Source of the DNA: Pseudomonas fragi
GTDB lineage: Bacteria; Pseudomonadota; Gammaproteobacteria; Pseudomonadales; Pseudomonadaceae
Assembly (NCBI RefSeq): GCF_025426255.1
Contig: NZ_CP104861.1
Coordinates: 620,001-684,000, forward strand
Length of the DNA: 64,000 bases
Reading direction: 5' to 3'
A program made the translations under genes and the position numbers. The notes beneath the pieces are model-generated. The model was not told the DNA's origin. It was given only the letters and a program-made list of their open reading frames with translations, and did not search any database. Shown piece after piece: positions 1-8,614 of this stretch (its first letter is position 1; each line of letters begins with the position of its first letter).

Positions 1-1233
1 GAACCAGGTGTCGTTGCTAATGGTCAGCAAAATGTCGCTCTGGGCAGCAAGGCTGGCCACAAAGTCCGGGTACACCACTTCATAGCAAATAAGTGGTGCG
101 ATCTGATAACCCTTGGCTTGCAGCATGGCTTGCTCGGCCGGGCCGCGGGCAAAGTCGGACATCGGCAGATCAAAGAATGCGATCACGCCGCGCAGAACAT
201 CCTGAAGCGGTACGTATTCGCCAAATGGCACCAGTTTCTGCTTCAGGTAAATGCCATCGCCTTCACCGACGGCTGTAATACCGTTGAAGAATCGCGACTC
301 GTGACGCACTTCCTGGCGGATCGGTACACCGGTAATCAACGCTGAATTTCGATCAGCGGCAAACCGGCCCATCATGGTCAAAAACCCTTCGGCATTTTCT
401 TTGAGCACCGGGATAGCCGTTTCGGGCCAAACGATCAGATCGGCACGTTTGGAACTGAAGGTCATGTCGCGGTACAGGGCCAACTGCGCATTGAGCTGCG
501 CCGGATCCCATTTCATGCTTTGTTCGATATTGCCTTGGATCGCAGCCACGCTTAGTGGGTCACCCGAAGGGCTGGTCCAGGCATGGTGCTTGAGCGCCAA
601 GCCAATGCACCAAGGACCGAGCAGCAACACTACGCCAGCCACGACAAAGGCTTTACGTCGGGTCTTGATCAAGCGTGGCAGGTTGCACAGAAGGGCTACG
701 GTCAGGGCCAGAGTAAACGAGATCAGCCACATGCCACCCAATGGTGCGAGCCCGGCCAGTGGGCCGTCGAGCTGGCTGTAGCCGGAGTACAGCCACGGGA
801 AACCGGTGAGGAACCAGCCGCGGAAGGCTTCCTGGGCGACCCATAGGGCAGCAAACGCCAGTGCGTCGGCCAGCGGGGCTTCGTTACGGCGGATCCAGCG
901 CGCCCACAACCAGGCGGGCAGGGCAAAGAACCAGGCAATCGCTGCCGTGAACACGAGCATCAGCAGTCCGGCCAGCATCACGGACGCGCCGCCGAAATGG
1001 TGAATGCTGTAGTAGATCCAGCTGGTGCCAGCGCCAAACAGGCCGAAGCCGAAACACCAGCCACGACCCAATGCCTGTTTGGGAGTCAGGTCGCGCAAGC
1101 CGAGGTAGAACACGGCCAAGGCAACGAGTGCTATTGGCCAGATGTCGAAAGGTGCCAACGCCAGGGTTGTCAGTGCGCCGGCCACCACAGCCAGCAAGTT
1201 ACCGGGCCAGCCGGGGGAGGTTATCCAGCGCAT
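1..1233 (-). CDS. lnt: Apolipoprotein N-acyltransferase Lnt (C-terminus beyond window)
   Basis: Inner-membrane enzyme that transfers the third acyl chain from a phospholipid to the N-terminal cysteine of apolipoproteins. The reverse strand reads open from the ATG at 1233 to the window edge, about 411 residues of a family usually near 500. Several hydrophobic segments fill the first 200 residues, followed by the nitrilase-like periplasmic domain. The catalytic residues can be placed: Glu in WPETAIP, Lys in KQKLVPFGE and Cys in ICYEV. The frame is cut after SNDTWF, so the last membrane segment lies outside. It follows corC by 21 bases, as in the usual ybeZ-ybeY-corC-lnt operon. Identification is firm. 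Confidence 0.95.
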   Translation of the reverse strand, partial: MRWITSPGWPGNLLAVVAGALTTLALAPFDIWPIALVALAVFYLGLRDLTPKQALGRGWCFGFGLFGAGTSWIYYSIHHFGGASVMLAGLLMLVFTAAIAWFFALPAWLWARWIRRNEAPLADALAFAALWVAQEAFRGWFLTGFPWLYSGYSQLDGPLAGLAPLGGMWLISFTLALTVALLCNLPRLIKTRRKAFVVAGVVLLLGPWCIGLALKHHAWTSPSGDPLSVAAIQGNIEQSMKWDPAQLNAQLALYRDMTFSSKRADLIVWPETAIPVLKENAEGFLTMMGRFAADRNSALITGVPIRQEVRHESRFFNGITAVGEGDGIYLKQKLVPFGEYVPLQDVLRGVIAFFDLPMSDFARGPAEQAMLQAKGYQIAPLICYEVVYPDFVASLAAQSDILLTISNDTWF

Positions 1234-1254
1234 TTCAATCCTTGGTGTTGAGGT

Positions 1255-2094
1255 TTAGCGGGCAATAGGCGTCAGGCGGATCAAGTGAATCCGGCGACTG
1301 TCAGCATTCAGAATGCGGAAGCGGTATGGGCCGATTTCAGTGATTTCGTTGCGTTTTGGCAAGTGCCCGAACGCGCTCATGACCAAGCCGCCAACGGTGT
1401 CGAATTCATCGTCGGAGAATTCAGTATCGAAGAACTCGTTGAAATTTTCGATCGGGGTCAGAGCCTTGATCAGGAAATCACCGCTGGGCAGCGGCTTGAT
1501 GTAGCTGTCTTCTTCGACATCGTGCTCGTCTTCGATATCGCCGACGATCTGTTCCAGAACGTCTTCAATCGTCACCAGACCTGCCACGCCGCCGTATTCG
1601 TCAATCACGATGGCCATGTGGTTGTGGTTGGCGCGGAACTCACGCAACAACACGTTAAGGCGCTTGGACTCAGGGACAAAAGTCGCCGGACGCAGCAAAT
1701 CCTTGATGTTGTACTTGTCGCCGTTCTCTTGAAGGATCAGCGGCAGCAGGTCTTTGGCCAGCAGGACGCCCAGGACGTCGTCGTGGCTTTCGCCGATCAC
1801 CGGGTAGCGCGAGTGCGCGGCATCAATGATCGCCGGGAGAAATTCACGGGGGGTCTGGGTCGCCTTGATGCTGATCATCTGCGAGCGCGGAACCATGATG
1901 TCCCGTACTTGCAGGTCAGCCACTTGAATGGCGCCTTCGACGATGGCCAGCGCTTCACTGTCCAATAGTTTGTTCTGGTGTGCTTCGCGCAGCAGCTCAA
2001 GTAGCTCCTGGCGGTTTTTCGGCTCATGGGCAAAGGCCTGGGTCAGCTTACCTAACCATGACTTTTGCCCGTTGCTCGATCGGTCTTCGCTCAT
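1255..2094 (-). CDS. corC: CorC/HlyC family CBS-domain protein
   Basis: Cytoplasmic protein of the CorC/YbeX family, linked to magnesium and cobalt efflux and to ribosome-related functions. The 279 residues contain two CBS domains (about 65-190; motifs VRDIMVPRSQM and HNHMAIVIDEYGG) and a C-terminal CorC/HlyC transporter-associated domain (about 205-275) ending in RRIHLIRL. There are no membrane segments, as expected for the short form. It lies between ybeY and lnt on the same strand in an operon conserved across gammaproteobacteria. The precise biochemical role of the family is still debated. Confidence 0.93.
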   Translation of the reverse strand: MSEDRSSNGQKSWLGKLTQAFAHEPKNRQELLELLREAHQNKLLDSEALAIVEGAIQVADLQVRDIMVPRSQMISIKATQTPREFLPAIIDAAHSRYPVIGESHDDVLGVLLAKDLLPLILQENGDKYNIKDLLRPATFVPESKRLNVLLREFRANHNHMAIVIDEYGGVAGLVTIEDVLEQIVGDIEDEHDVEEDSYIKPLPSGDFLIKALTPIENFNEFFDTEFSDDEFDTVGGLVMSAFGHLPKRNEITEIGPYRFRILNADSRRIHLIRLTPIAR

Positions 2095-2134
2095 AGCGAT
2101 TTACTCGTATCCCTTGGTAGTTTCAGTGGGTGTA

Positions 2135-2593
2135 TCAAGTTTCGTCGTCTGCATACGGATCAGGATGACCCAGTTCTGCAAGCAACGTTCGTTCCAGTGC
2201 TTCCATTTCTTCGGCTTCTTCATCTTCTATATGGTCGTAACCCAGAAGATGCAAGCAGCCGTGAATCACCAGATGGGCCCAGTGGGCCTCAAGGCTTTTG
2301 CCTTGTTCAGCGGCTTCGCGTTCAACCACTGCTACGCAAATAACCAGATCGCCCAGCAACGGGATATCCAGAAATTCGTCGGGCACATCAGCCGGGAAGG
2401 ACAGCACGTTGGTGGCGTAGTCTTTCTGGCGCCAGGTGTGATTCAACTCACGACCTTCGGCCTCGTCTACCAGACGAATGGTCATTTCCGAATCGGCGGT
2501 GCGCTGGCGCAGAGCCAGTTCGCACCATTGGCGGAACTGGTCTTCGCTGGGGGCTTTGGCCTCGGTGGCCAGTTGCAGGTCAAGCTCAAGCAT
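2135..2593 (-). CDS. ybeY: Endoribonuclease YbeY
   Basis: Zinc-dependent RNase involved in 16S rRNA 3'-end maturation and ribosome quality control. The zinc motif is visible near the C-terminus as [11 protein letters not shown], with the three histidines of the HxxxHxxxxxH pattern. The ATG at 2593 gives 152 residues, the normal size. The open frame runs further upstream, but those codons lie inside ybeZ and lack family similarity. The start overlaps the end of ybeZ by 8 bases, indicating translational coupling. corC follows on the same strand. Confidence 0.93.
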   Translation of the reverse strand: MLELDLQLATEAKAPSEDQFRQWCELALRQRTADSEMTIRLVDEAEGRELNHTWRQKDYATNVLSFPADVPDEFLDIPLLGDLVICVAVVEREAAEQGKSLEAHWAHLVIHGCLHLLGYDHIEDEEAEEMEALERTLLAELGHPDPYADDET

Positions 2594-3605
2594 CGTGACG
2601 GTAATCCTTTGCAGCGGGCAGTGCGGCCAGCTTGTCTGCGGCTTCCTGTTCGTAGCGGCCATAGGCTTCTACGATGCGCTGCACCAGCGGGTGGCGCACG
2701 ACGTCTTTGGACTGGAAGTGGGTAAAGCTGATGCCCGGTACATCCTTGAGCACTTCGATGACATGGTTCAGGCCGGACTTGGTGCCTTTTGGCAGGTCAA
2801 TCTGGGTGATGTCACCGGTGATCACGGCGGTGGAGCCAAAGCCGATACGGGTCAGGAACATCTTCATTTGCTCGACGGTGGTGTTCTGGCTTTCGTCGAG
2901 AATAATAAAGCTGTTGTTCAGCGTGCGACCGCGCATATAAGCCAGCGGCGCAACTTCGATCACTTGGCGCTCGATCAGCTTGGCCACGTACTCGAAGCCC
3001 AGCATTTCATACAGCGCGTCGTAGAGCGGGCGCAGGTATGGGTCGATTTTTTGCGACAGATCGCCGGGCAGGAAACCGAGCTTTTCGCCAGCTTCTACCG
3101 CCGGGCGTACCAGCAGGATGCGGCGGATTTGCTCGCGTTCCAGTGCATCAACGGCGCAGGCCACGGCCAGATAGGTTTTACCCGTACCCGCTGGGCCAAT
3201 CCCGAAATTGATGTCGTTGCCCAAAATCTCTTTGACGTAGCGTTGCTGGTTGATACCGCGAGGGCGAATCATGCCCTTTTTGGTACGCAGCGAAACGCTG
3301 GCTTCAGCCACCGGGTTACTGGCGAGATCTTCTACGGCAGATTCCTGCAGGAATAGATGCACCATGTCCGGCGAAAGCTCGGAAGCCTTGGCTTCGCGGT
3401 ACAGGCGGCGCAGCAGGTGTTCTGCTGAAGAGGTGGTTTTTGGGTCGCCGATCAGTTCGAACTGGTTACCGCGATTGCGGATTTCGATCGTCAGGCGTTG
3501 TTCGATCAAGCGCAAATGCTCGTCGAATTGTCCGCACAGATTGGCGAAACGGCGAGCCTCAAATGGCTCGAGAAGAAAACGATGTGGTTCGATGGGTGCG
3601 TTCAA
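2586..3605 (-). CDS. ybeZ: PhoH-like ATPase YbeZ
   Basis: PhoH-family NTPase, a functional partner of YbeY in rRNA processing. The 339-residue protein has Walker A GPAGTGKT and Walker [11 protein letters not shown] within the PhoH domain (about 115-320) and an N-terminal nucleic-acid-binding-like region. The chosen start is TTG at 3605 (protein begins [10 protein letters not shown]), because this N-terminus is typical of pseudomonad YbeZ proteins and no better ATG is available. No strong Shine-Dalgarno sequence sits at the ideal distance. It overlaps ybeY by 8 bases and is the first gene of the ybeZ-ybeY-corC-lnt run. Confidence 0.92.
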   Translation of the reverse strand: MNAPIEPHRFLLEPFEARRFANLCGQFDEHLRLIEQRLTIEIRNRGNQFELIGDPKTTSSAEHLLRRLYREAKASELSPDMVHLFLQESAVEDLASNPVAEASVSLRTKKGMIRPRGINQQRYVKEILGNDINFGIGPAGTGKTYLAVACAVDALEREQIRRILLVRPAVEAGEKLGFLPGDLSQKIDPYLRPLYDALYEMLGFEYVAKLIERQVIEVAPLAYMRGRTLNNSFIILDESQNTTVEQMKMFLTRIGFGSTAVITGDITQIDLPKGTKSGLNHVIEVLKDVPGISFTHFQSKDVVRHPLVQRIVEAYGRYEQEAADKLAALPAAKDYRHDA

Positions 3606-3695
3606 GGTCGTATTTAGCCGCCCTTAGGCAATTGAGATGAAATCAAGGATAACGCTAGCAGGTCATGGGTGAAAGGACTTACTGATGCGACATAA

Positions 3696-3790
3696 AACCT
3701 GTAGCCGCTGCCGTAGGTTGCGATAGCCCACGAAGTGGGCCAAGGCCTTGAAGGCTATCCCATCGCAGCCTTCGGCAGCGGCTACAGGTT
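3696..3790. repeat. REP-type palindromic element between miaB and ybeZ
   Basis: An almost complete inverted repeat of about 95 bases. The outer arms are AACCTGTAGCCGCTGCCG and its complement CGGCAGCGGCTACAGGTT, and an inner pair GATAGCC...GGCTATC surrounds a short centre. It lies between the 3' end of miaB and the 5' end of ybeZ. It is a variant of the GTAGC-GCTAC element found elsewhere in this window. It could affect transcript stability, but no open frame is associated with it. Confidence 0.8.
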
Positions 3791-3795
3791 GTCTG

Positions 3796-5124
3796 TCAGT
3801 TCAGCAACGATCCACGTAACGAGTGCGGTTGGGCTGCATCAATGTGTACGTCGGCGAATTGCCCGATCAGCTGCGGGTTGTCGCAGCGGAAGTTAACGAT
3901 GCGGTTGTTCTCGGTGCGGCCCTGCAGTTCGCCAGGGTCTTTCTTCGAGTAGTCCGTCACCAGAATCCGCTGGATGGAGCCGACCATTTGGCGACTGATC
4001 TCAAAACCCTGCTGGTTGAGGCGATGTTGCAGCGCGTTCAAACGCTCTTTTTTGCGCTCTTCTGGCGTGTCGTCAGCCAAATCTGCTGCTGGGGTGCCCG
4101 GGCGCTGGCTGTAGACAAACGAGTAGGAAAAGTCGAAGCCCACGTCTTCGATCAGCTTCATGGTCTGTTCGAAGTCTTTTTCGGTCTCGCCAGGGAAACC
4201 GACAATGAAGTCGGAACTGATGCAGATGCCCGGTACGGCCGCGCGCAGTTTACGTAGCTTGGATTTGTATTCCAGAGCCGTGTGGTTGCGCTTCATCGCC
4301 GACAGGATGCGGTCCGAGCCCGATTGCACCGGCAAGTGCAGGTGCTTGACCAGCTCCGGAACCTCAGCGTGAGCCTGGATCAGGCTGTCGGAGAACTCCA
4401 GCGGGTGAGAGGTGGTGTAACGGATGCGCTCGATGCCGTCGATTGCGGCCACTACCCGAATCAGCTCGGCCAGATCCGCCAGACGGCCGCCTTCGGTCAG
4501 ACCGCGATAGCCGTTTACGTTCTGGCCCAGCAGGGTGACTTCGCGCACGCCGTTTTCAGCCAGGTGAATCACCTCGGCCAATACGTCATCAAACGGGCGG
4601 CTGACTTCTTCGCCGCGGGTGTAAGGCACCACGCAGAACGTGCAGTACTTGCTGCAACCTTCCATCACCGAGACATAGGCACTTGGGCCATCGATACGCG
4701 GTTCTGGCAGATGGTCGAACTTTTCGATTTCAGGGAACGACACATCGACCTGCGGCAGCTTGGTGAGGCGAGCAGCGTTGATCATTTCCGGTAAGCGGTG
4801 CAGGGTCTGCGGGCCGAAAACCACGTCCACGTAAGGGGCGCGATCACGGATCGCCGCACCTTCCTGGCTGGCAACACAGCCGCCCACGGCAATCACCATG
4901 TCGGGGTTGGCCAATTTCAGCTCACGCCAGCGGCCCAGTTGCGAATACACGCGGTCCTGGGCTCGCTCACGGATCGAGCAGGTATTAAGCAGGATGACAT
5001 CAGCGTCTTCGGCGCGCGCCGTGACTTCCAGGGCCTGATGTTCACCCAGCAGGTCGACCATGCGCGAGCTGTCGTACTCATTCATCTGGCAACCGTGGGT
5101 TTCGATGTAAAGCTTCTTGGCCAT
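3796..5124 (-). CDS. miaB: tRNA-2-methylthio-N6-dimethylallyladenosine synthase MiaB
   Basis: Radical-SAM methylthiotransferase that converts i6A37 to ms2i6A37 in tRNA. The 442 residues show the N-terminal UPF0004 domain with its three cluster cysteines ([25 protein letters not shown]). The radical-SAM motif CSKYCTFC lies near residue 155, and a C-terminal TRAM domain follows (about 375-440). Length is normal for the family. The ATG at 5124 is the usual start ([12 protein letters not shown]). The gene is divergent from the DUF1820 gene, with a 132-base gap that holds a consensus -10 for miaB. Confidence 0.97.
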   Translation of the reverse strand: MAKKLYIETHGCQMNEYDSSRMVDLLGEHQALEVTARAEDADVILLNTCSIRERAQDRVYSQLGRWRELKLANPDMVIAVGGCVASQEGAAIRDRAPYVDVVFGPQTLHRLPEMINAARLTKLPQVDVSFPEIEKFDHLPEPRIDGPSAYVSVMEGCSKYCTFCVVPYTRGEEVSRPFDDVLAEVIHLAENGVREVTLLGQNVNGYRGLTEGGRLADLAELIRVVAAIDGIERIRYTTSHPLEFSDSLIQAHAEVPELVKHLHLPVQSGSDRILSAMKRNHTALEYKSKLRKLRAAVPGICISSDFIVGFPGETEKDFEQTMKLIEDVGFDFSYSFVYSQRPGTPAADLADDTPEERKKERLNALQHRLNQQGFEISRQMVGSIQRILVTDYSKKDPGELQGRTENNRIVNFRCDNPQLIGQFADVHIDAAQPHSLRGSLLN

Positions 5125-5156
5125 GGGTGTTCATCAAGTGATTCAAAGAACCGCGC

Positions 5157-5162
5157 ATTATA
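5157..5162 (-). promoter_or_regulatory. Possible -10 box of the miaB promoter
   Basis: Read on the minus strand, the hexamer is TATAAT, an exact sigma-70 -10 consensus, about 33 bases upstream of the miaB ATG. No convincing -35 is visible at 16-18 bases (TAGGAA at best), so the assignment is weak. Confidence 0.35.
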
Positions 5163-5256
5163 GGGGTCATAGCCGTTGCTTCCTAGCATTGTGCGTCCGA
5201 CGGCTATGCTATAGTTCGCGCCCTCTTTTATACCTCCAGATGCTTACCCGCCCACC

Positions 5257-5583
5257 ATGACCAAACGTGAAGCTCCAATCTACAAGGTGATTTTCCTTAA
5301 CCAGGGCCAGGTGTTCGAAATGTACGCCAAGCAGATCTACCAAAGTGATCTGTGGGGCTTCCTGGAAGTAGAGGAATTCGTCTTCGGTGAGCGTACGCAA
5401 ATGGTCGTCGACCCGAGCGAAGAAAAACTCAAAGCTCAATTCGAAGGCGTGGTGCGCAGCTTTGTGCCGATGCACTCGATTGTGCGTATCGACGAGGTTG
5501 AACGCTTGGGTACGCCGAAAATCAGCGAAGCCCGTGGCGTCAGCAACGTAATGCCATTCCCGTTTCCGATGCCGGAAAAGTAA
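5257..5583 (+). CDS. DUF1820 family protein
   Basis: A 108-residue soluble protein (MTKREAPIYKVIFLNQGQVFEMYAKQ...) of the DUF1820 family, conserved in pseudomonads beside miaB; its function is unknown. It has no signal peptide or membrane segment and is rich in charged residues in the middle (EEFVFGERTQMVVDPSEEKLK). It is divergent from miaB, and a TATAGT hexamer at 5210-5215 may be its -10. The stop codon marks the left edge of the AT-rich cassette. The family call rests on recognition of the N-terminal pattern and synteny. Confidence 0.85.
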   Translation: MTKREAPIYKVIFLNQGQVFEMYAKQIYQSDLWGFLEVEEFVFGERTQMVVDPSEEKLKAQFEGVVRSFVPMHSIVRIDEVERLGTPKISEARGVSNVMPFPFPMPEK

Positions 5584-5881
5584 GGACTCTACTTTTTAGC
5601 GCGTCCTCTCCTCTTGTATAGCGTTGGGTGCTTCTATCCGCTCAACGTGCACGTCTATAAATAAGTTTGAGCTATCCGTTACTAACAAAGTTGCTGTTCA
5701 ATCAGCTCTTTAGCTTGGGTGCGTTTTGTATTTGAAATTTCGAGTGTGTATGTAGGAAATTGCTTGCGAGAAATTGGTCTTCGTCTGTCTAGGATTTTTG
5801 TTGAGTTGTCTTTTTGTTTGGGTGTATTTTTTTGTTGTCAGCTATTCGGCTGGCCATTGATATTTATGTGGAGATATTGAA
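5584..5881. other. AT-rich intergenic leader of the peptide cassette
   Basis: No gene of plausible length was found in this roughly 300-base stretch. It is clearly richer in A+T than the flanking core genes, with long T-rich runs around 5795-5835, and it is the likely promoter region of the small peptide gene. Several TTG-like -35 candidates occur (for example TTGAGT at 5801-5806 with TATTTT 18 bases later), but none is strong enough to name as the promoter. Confidence 0.6.
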
Positions 5882-6025
5882 ATGAAAGCTTCTAGTAAAG
5901 TATCGACCGTAGATCAAGTTAAGCCCGCTCAGAAACTATCTGTCGAGGCCATGAAGGTGCTTGCCACTGCGAACAATAATGGAAGTGGCGGTCATTGTCA
6001 GGGCGGAGGTGATGGTAACTGGTAA
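5882..6025 (+). CDS. Small peptide, candidate RiPP-type precursor
   Basis: A 47-codon open frame, ATG to TAA, preceded by GGAG (5870-5873) at 8 bases, so translation is plausible. The first 30 or so residues look like a leader: charged and amphipathic (MKASSKVSTVDQVKPAQKLS, then VEAMKVLATA). The last 17 residues are NNNGSGGHCQGGGDGNW, Gly/Asn-rich with one His, one Cys and a terminal Trp. The SGG in the middle could serve as a double-glycine cleavage site. It is followed by a hairpin, then a GRDP-like protein and a MATE-like exporter on the same strand. The layout and composition suggest a ribosomally made, modified or exported peptide. This is inference; the peptide family was not recognised. 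Confidence 0.6.
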   Translation: MKASSKVSTVDQVKPAQKLSVEAMKVLATANNNGSGGHCQGGGDGNW

Positions 6026-6034
6026 TAAGGTGTT

Positions 6035-6058
6035 GCTGCCGGCTTAAATATCGGCAGC
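6035..6058 (+). promoter_or_regulatory. Hairpin between the peptide gene and the next gene
   Basis: GCTGCCG (6035-6041) and CGGCAGC (6052-6058) form a 7-bp perfect stem around a 10-base A/T-rich loop, starting about 10 bases after the peptide stop codon and ending before the Shine-Dalgarno GGAGG (6064-6068). There is no U-tract, so it is more likely an mRNA-stabilising or attenuating hairpin than a terminator. Such hairpins can raise precursor expression relative to downstream genes. Confidence 0.5.
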
Positions 6059-6075
6059 TTAATGGAGGGGCTTTT

Positions 6076-6573
6076 ATGGCCAACAAATACGGTGATATTG
6101 TTAAAACACTTCCTCATTCAATGGAGGTTGTTGTTGGCGATAGGGTGCTGCCAACCTTGGAAGAAGCCGTGGCGCATATTAACGGTATGGATTTCAATCT
6201 GATAAAAAACAAACTTATGTCGGGTGATAGGCTGTTGTGTCGGAAGTGGGTGCCTTTAGAGGTTGAGATTGCGATACAGTATTACAAGAATTTTCTTTTT
6301 TTGAACAAAAAATATGCTCACTTGTATCCTGTTCTCCCTCCTTTACTTGAGGTGGATGAGGTGTGGCATCATCATATAATGGACACTCGGCAGTATAAGT
6401 ATGACTGTGAAAAAATATTTGGTTACTTTTTTCATCACTATCCATACTTCGGAGTGCGAAGTGCAGAGGATGAAGTTAACCTGCACGTAGCGTTTGAGGT
6501 CATGCAGGCGCTGCATGAAGTTGAGTTTGGTAAGAAAATGATTTCTGTGTGGGGAGTAAGTGATGCGCTATGA
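6076..6573 (+). CDS. GRDP-like (DUF1399-type) His-rich protein
   Basis: A 165-residue soluble protein with a strong Shine-Dalgarno GGAGG 7 bases before the ATG. The centre matches the pattern of glycine-rich-domain-protein-like (GRDP-like/DUF1399) proteins: VDEVWHHHIMDTRQY at about 93-107, then DCEKIF and HHYPYFG at about 120-126. Trp97, His98-100, Asp103, Asp110, Cys111 and His120-121 could form a metal or active site. There is no signal peptide. It lies between the small peptide and the exporter, and its 3' end overlaps the exporter gene by 11 bases. A role in processing or binding the peptide is inferred. A-T-rich codons (TTT, AAA, TAT) set it apart from neighbouring core genes. Confidence 0.65.
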   Translation: MANKYGDIVKTLPHSMEVVVGDRVLPTLEEAVAHINGMDFNLIKNKLMSGDRLLCRKWVPLEVEIAIQYYKNFLFLNKKYAHLYPVLPPLLEVDEVWHHHIMDTRQYKYDCEKIFGYFFHHYPYFGVRSAEDEVNLHVAFEVMQALHEVEFGKKMISVWGVSDAL

Positions 6574-7840
6574 AAGATTCATGCGTCGCTCTTTAGTACC
6601 TCTCATCACCAGTCGAATCATGCCATATTGCGGGATAACACTCTTGCTGGCCTTGGTGGCTCACAAGCACGCGAGTGACTTGGCGTTGATTTCTTACGTA
6701 CTGGCGATTTTTTCTGTAGTGGCCGTGATGCTGTCAATGTCATTGGGGGCGACGGGTAATTTAATCGCGGAGCATTCGGATGACGACCAGGAAAAAACGC
6801 ATTTGTTTCGCGGTGGCTTCAGCGTTTCACTAGTAATGGCTGTGGTATCACTATTGATTGGCTTCGTAATACTCGAGTTGATTGCCGATTTGCCGGGAGC
6901 CCAAATGAATATTGATAAGGTTCATTCGTTGGCGGTTATTTATCTCGGTGCGATACCGTTATTGGTCATTAATACGTTTCTCCATTTTTTTCATGAGGCG
7001 AATGGACATGCTCGAGTGTGTTCGATAATAAGATTGGGTGTCACGATGTGTTCGGGTTTGTATGTAGGATTGGCTTCTTTTGCTGCAGGTGTCGAAAATT
7101 TTATTTATTGGGCAATGGGGTATTTTTTATTCGGTGAAGCCTTATTGCTGCTCTGTCTGCTATGGCTTTCATGGAAGCGCAACTTCGACTTTTGTCCGAT
7201 GTATTGTAAACGGACAGTGCGAAATGTTATCAGGTTGGGTTTTCCAATCGCTTTTGGATTGGCAGGGCAGAAGCTGTATTTTTATTTATTGAATGAAAGG
7301 TTGGCGGCAGAAGCGTCTGCGCGGGTAGCTCAATTATCGGTTTATATGTCGGTGGTGGGGCTGTTTATGATTCCTGTTGTTGCGTACTGCCAGGCTCATA
7401 GTCTTTATATCAGCAGGCACGTCGAGCAACGTTTAACTTCTTATGGGAAAGGTCAGTTGGGGTTGTTGATGTTGATTGTGCTGCTGCTCTGTGCACTGTT
7501 AGTGGTAGGCCATTCTCTTTTCTTTTGGTTGGGCGAGAAAATAGTTGCGTTCAATCGTGATGCTTTTATATCAGTCGGCTATCTGTTGGTGAGTGGTTCG
7601 GTTTTATCCCTGAGTACCTCCCATTTGCGCGGTCTGCGCGATACCCTTGCGCCTCAATTGATGATGAACCTGGTTATGTTAAGCGTCTTGGTGCCAATTA
7701 TTTACTTCGTCAGTTCCGAGGCAGCCGATATCCATTTTTACCTCAGATTGCAAAGTGCAGGCCTGTTCACGGGTTTTATTTTACTGCAACTGCGTATCTG
7801 GCATATGCACGTCAAAACGGTCAAACCAGCCACGGTTTGA
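6563..7840 (+). CDS. MATE/MOP-superfamily exporter-like membrane protein
   Basis: A 425-residue polytopic protein with about 12 hydrophobic segments arranged as two similar halves, typical of the MATE/oligosaccharide-flippase (MOP) superfamily. ATG 6563 is preferred over GTG 6560 because GGGGAG at 6551-6556 is then 6 bases away. It overlaps the preceding gene by 11 bases, implying translational coupling. It most likely exports the product of the cassette (the small peptide or a derivative) or a toxic compound. Drug efflux and polysaccharide flipping are the main alternatives. It ends 2 bases before the convergent Sel1 gene stop, which restores the conserved core order. Confidence 0.7.
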   Translation: MRYERFMRRSLVPLITSRIMPYCGITLLLALVAHKHASDLALISYVLAIFSVVAVMLSMSLGATGNLIAEHSDDDQEKTHLFRGGFSVSLVMAVVSLLIGFVILELIADLPGAQMNIDKVHSLAVIYLGAIPLLVINTFLHFFHEANGHARVCSIIRLGVTMCSGLYVGLASFAAGVENFIYWAMGYFLFGEALLLLCLLWLSWKRNFDFCPMYCKRTVRNVIRLGFPIAFGLAGQKLYFYLLNERLAAEASARVAQLSVYMSVVGLFMIPVVAYCQAHSLYISRHVEQRLTSYGKGQLGLLMLIVLLLCALLVVGHSLFFWLGEKIVAFNRDAFISVGYLLVSGSVLSLSTSHLRGLRDTLAPQLMMNLVMLSVLVPIIYFVSSEAADIHFYLRLQSAGLFTGFILLQLRIWHMHVKTVKPATV

Positions 7841-7842
7841 AG

Positions 7843-8391
7843 TCAAGGCAACGGCGAAAACGGCGAGCGGGCGTCGGTCGATTGCAGTTCTTGCAGGTAC
7901 TTGCGGAAAATCTGCCCCAGGATCTGGGTGGCGGTTTCCAACTGGTCACGAGGCATTTGCTCTGCCACCAGGTCGGCGGTGTCCAATGCGTCTTCGGCGC
8001 CGTTTACTGCGGCCATTTTCAGCACGATATACGCCTGAATGTTATTGGCCGGTACGCCTTCGCCCTTGAAGAACATGGTGCCGAGCTGGAACTGGGCCAT
8101 GGCGTGGCCTTGCAGCGATGCCTGCTCGAAGTAACTTAGGGCCTGATTCAGGTCGCGAGGTGTGTTTTTACCGTCGTAATAGAACTCGCCTAACTCGTAT
8201 TCGGCTTCTGCATCCCCGGTTTTCGCTGCCTCTACGCATGCCGCAAGCGCCTCGGCGAGGTCTTCAGGCTGAGTATTGAGGGTGCAGCGACCCATCGCTG
8301 GGATCAACAACGAGTTACCGCCTGCCTGGACAAGCAGCGGTTGTAGGAGCAACAGGCAGCCCAGTGCAAGGGCGCGGCCGGTGCGGTTCAT
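7843..8391 (-). CDS. Secreted Sel1-repeat protein
   Basis: A 182-residue protein with a Sec signal peptide (MNRTGRALALGCLLLLQPLLVQAGG) followed by at least two Sel1-like/TPR-like helical repeats (AEYELGEFYYDGKNTPRDLN and AQFQLGTMFFKGEGVPANN). Sel1 repeats mediate protein-protein contacts, so a periplasmic scaffold role is inferred. The ATG at 8391 is chosen because it starts directly with the signal peptide; the longer open frame upstream adds 20 atypical residues. From memory, the conserved neighbourhood in P. aeruginosa places a similar gene here, next to hemL. Confidence 0.75.
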   Translation of the reverse strand: MNRTGRALALGCLLLLQPLLVQAGGNSLLIPAMGRCTLNTQPEDLAEALAACVEAAKTGDAEAEYELGEFYYDGKNTPRDLNQALSYFEQASLQGHAMAQFQLGTMFFKGEGVPANNIQAYIVLKMAAVNGAEDALDTADLVAEQMPRDQLETATQILGQIFRKYLQELQSTDARSPFSPLP

Positions 8392-8576
8392 GGGAATCGA
8401 CGTACCTCTGAAAGACGGGTTAACCCGACCGTGGGATATATAGGCGCGCATTATGAAATAAGCAGAGGCAACCTTACAAAGTCTTTACTCGTTTTTCTGC
8501 TGCGTGACCGCGATATCCATTGATTTAAGACGATTTTGGACGGGCGGGGTAAAAGATCAGGTCATTACGGGCATAA

Positions 8577-8609
8577 AAACCGGCAAGGGCATTAACCCTT
8601 GCCGTTTTT
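8577..8609 (-). terminator. Bidirectional Rho-independent terminator after hemL
   Basis: CGGCAAGGG (8581-8589) and CCCTTGCCG (8596-8604) form a 9-bp stem with a 6-base loop. It is flanked by AAAAAC on the left and TTTTTG on the right, so it can stop transcription on both strands. It lies 6 bases beyond the hemL stop codon and closes the thiD-thiE-hemL unit. Confidence 0.85.
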
Positions 8610-8614
8610 GTTGG

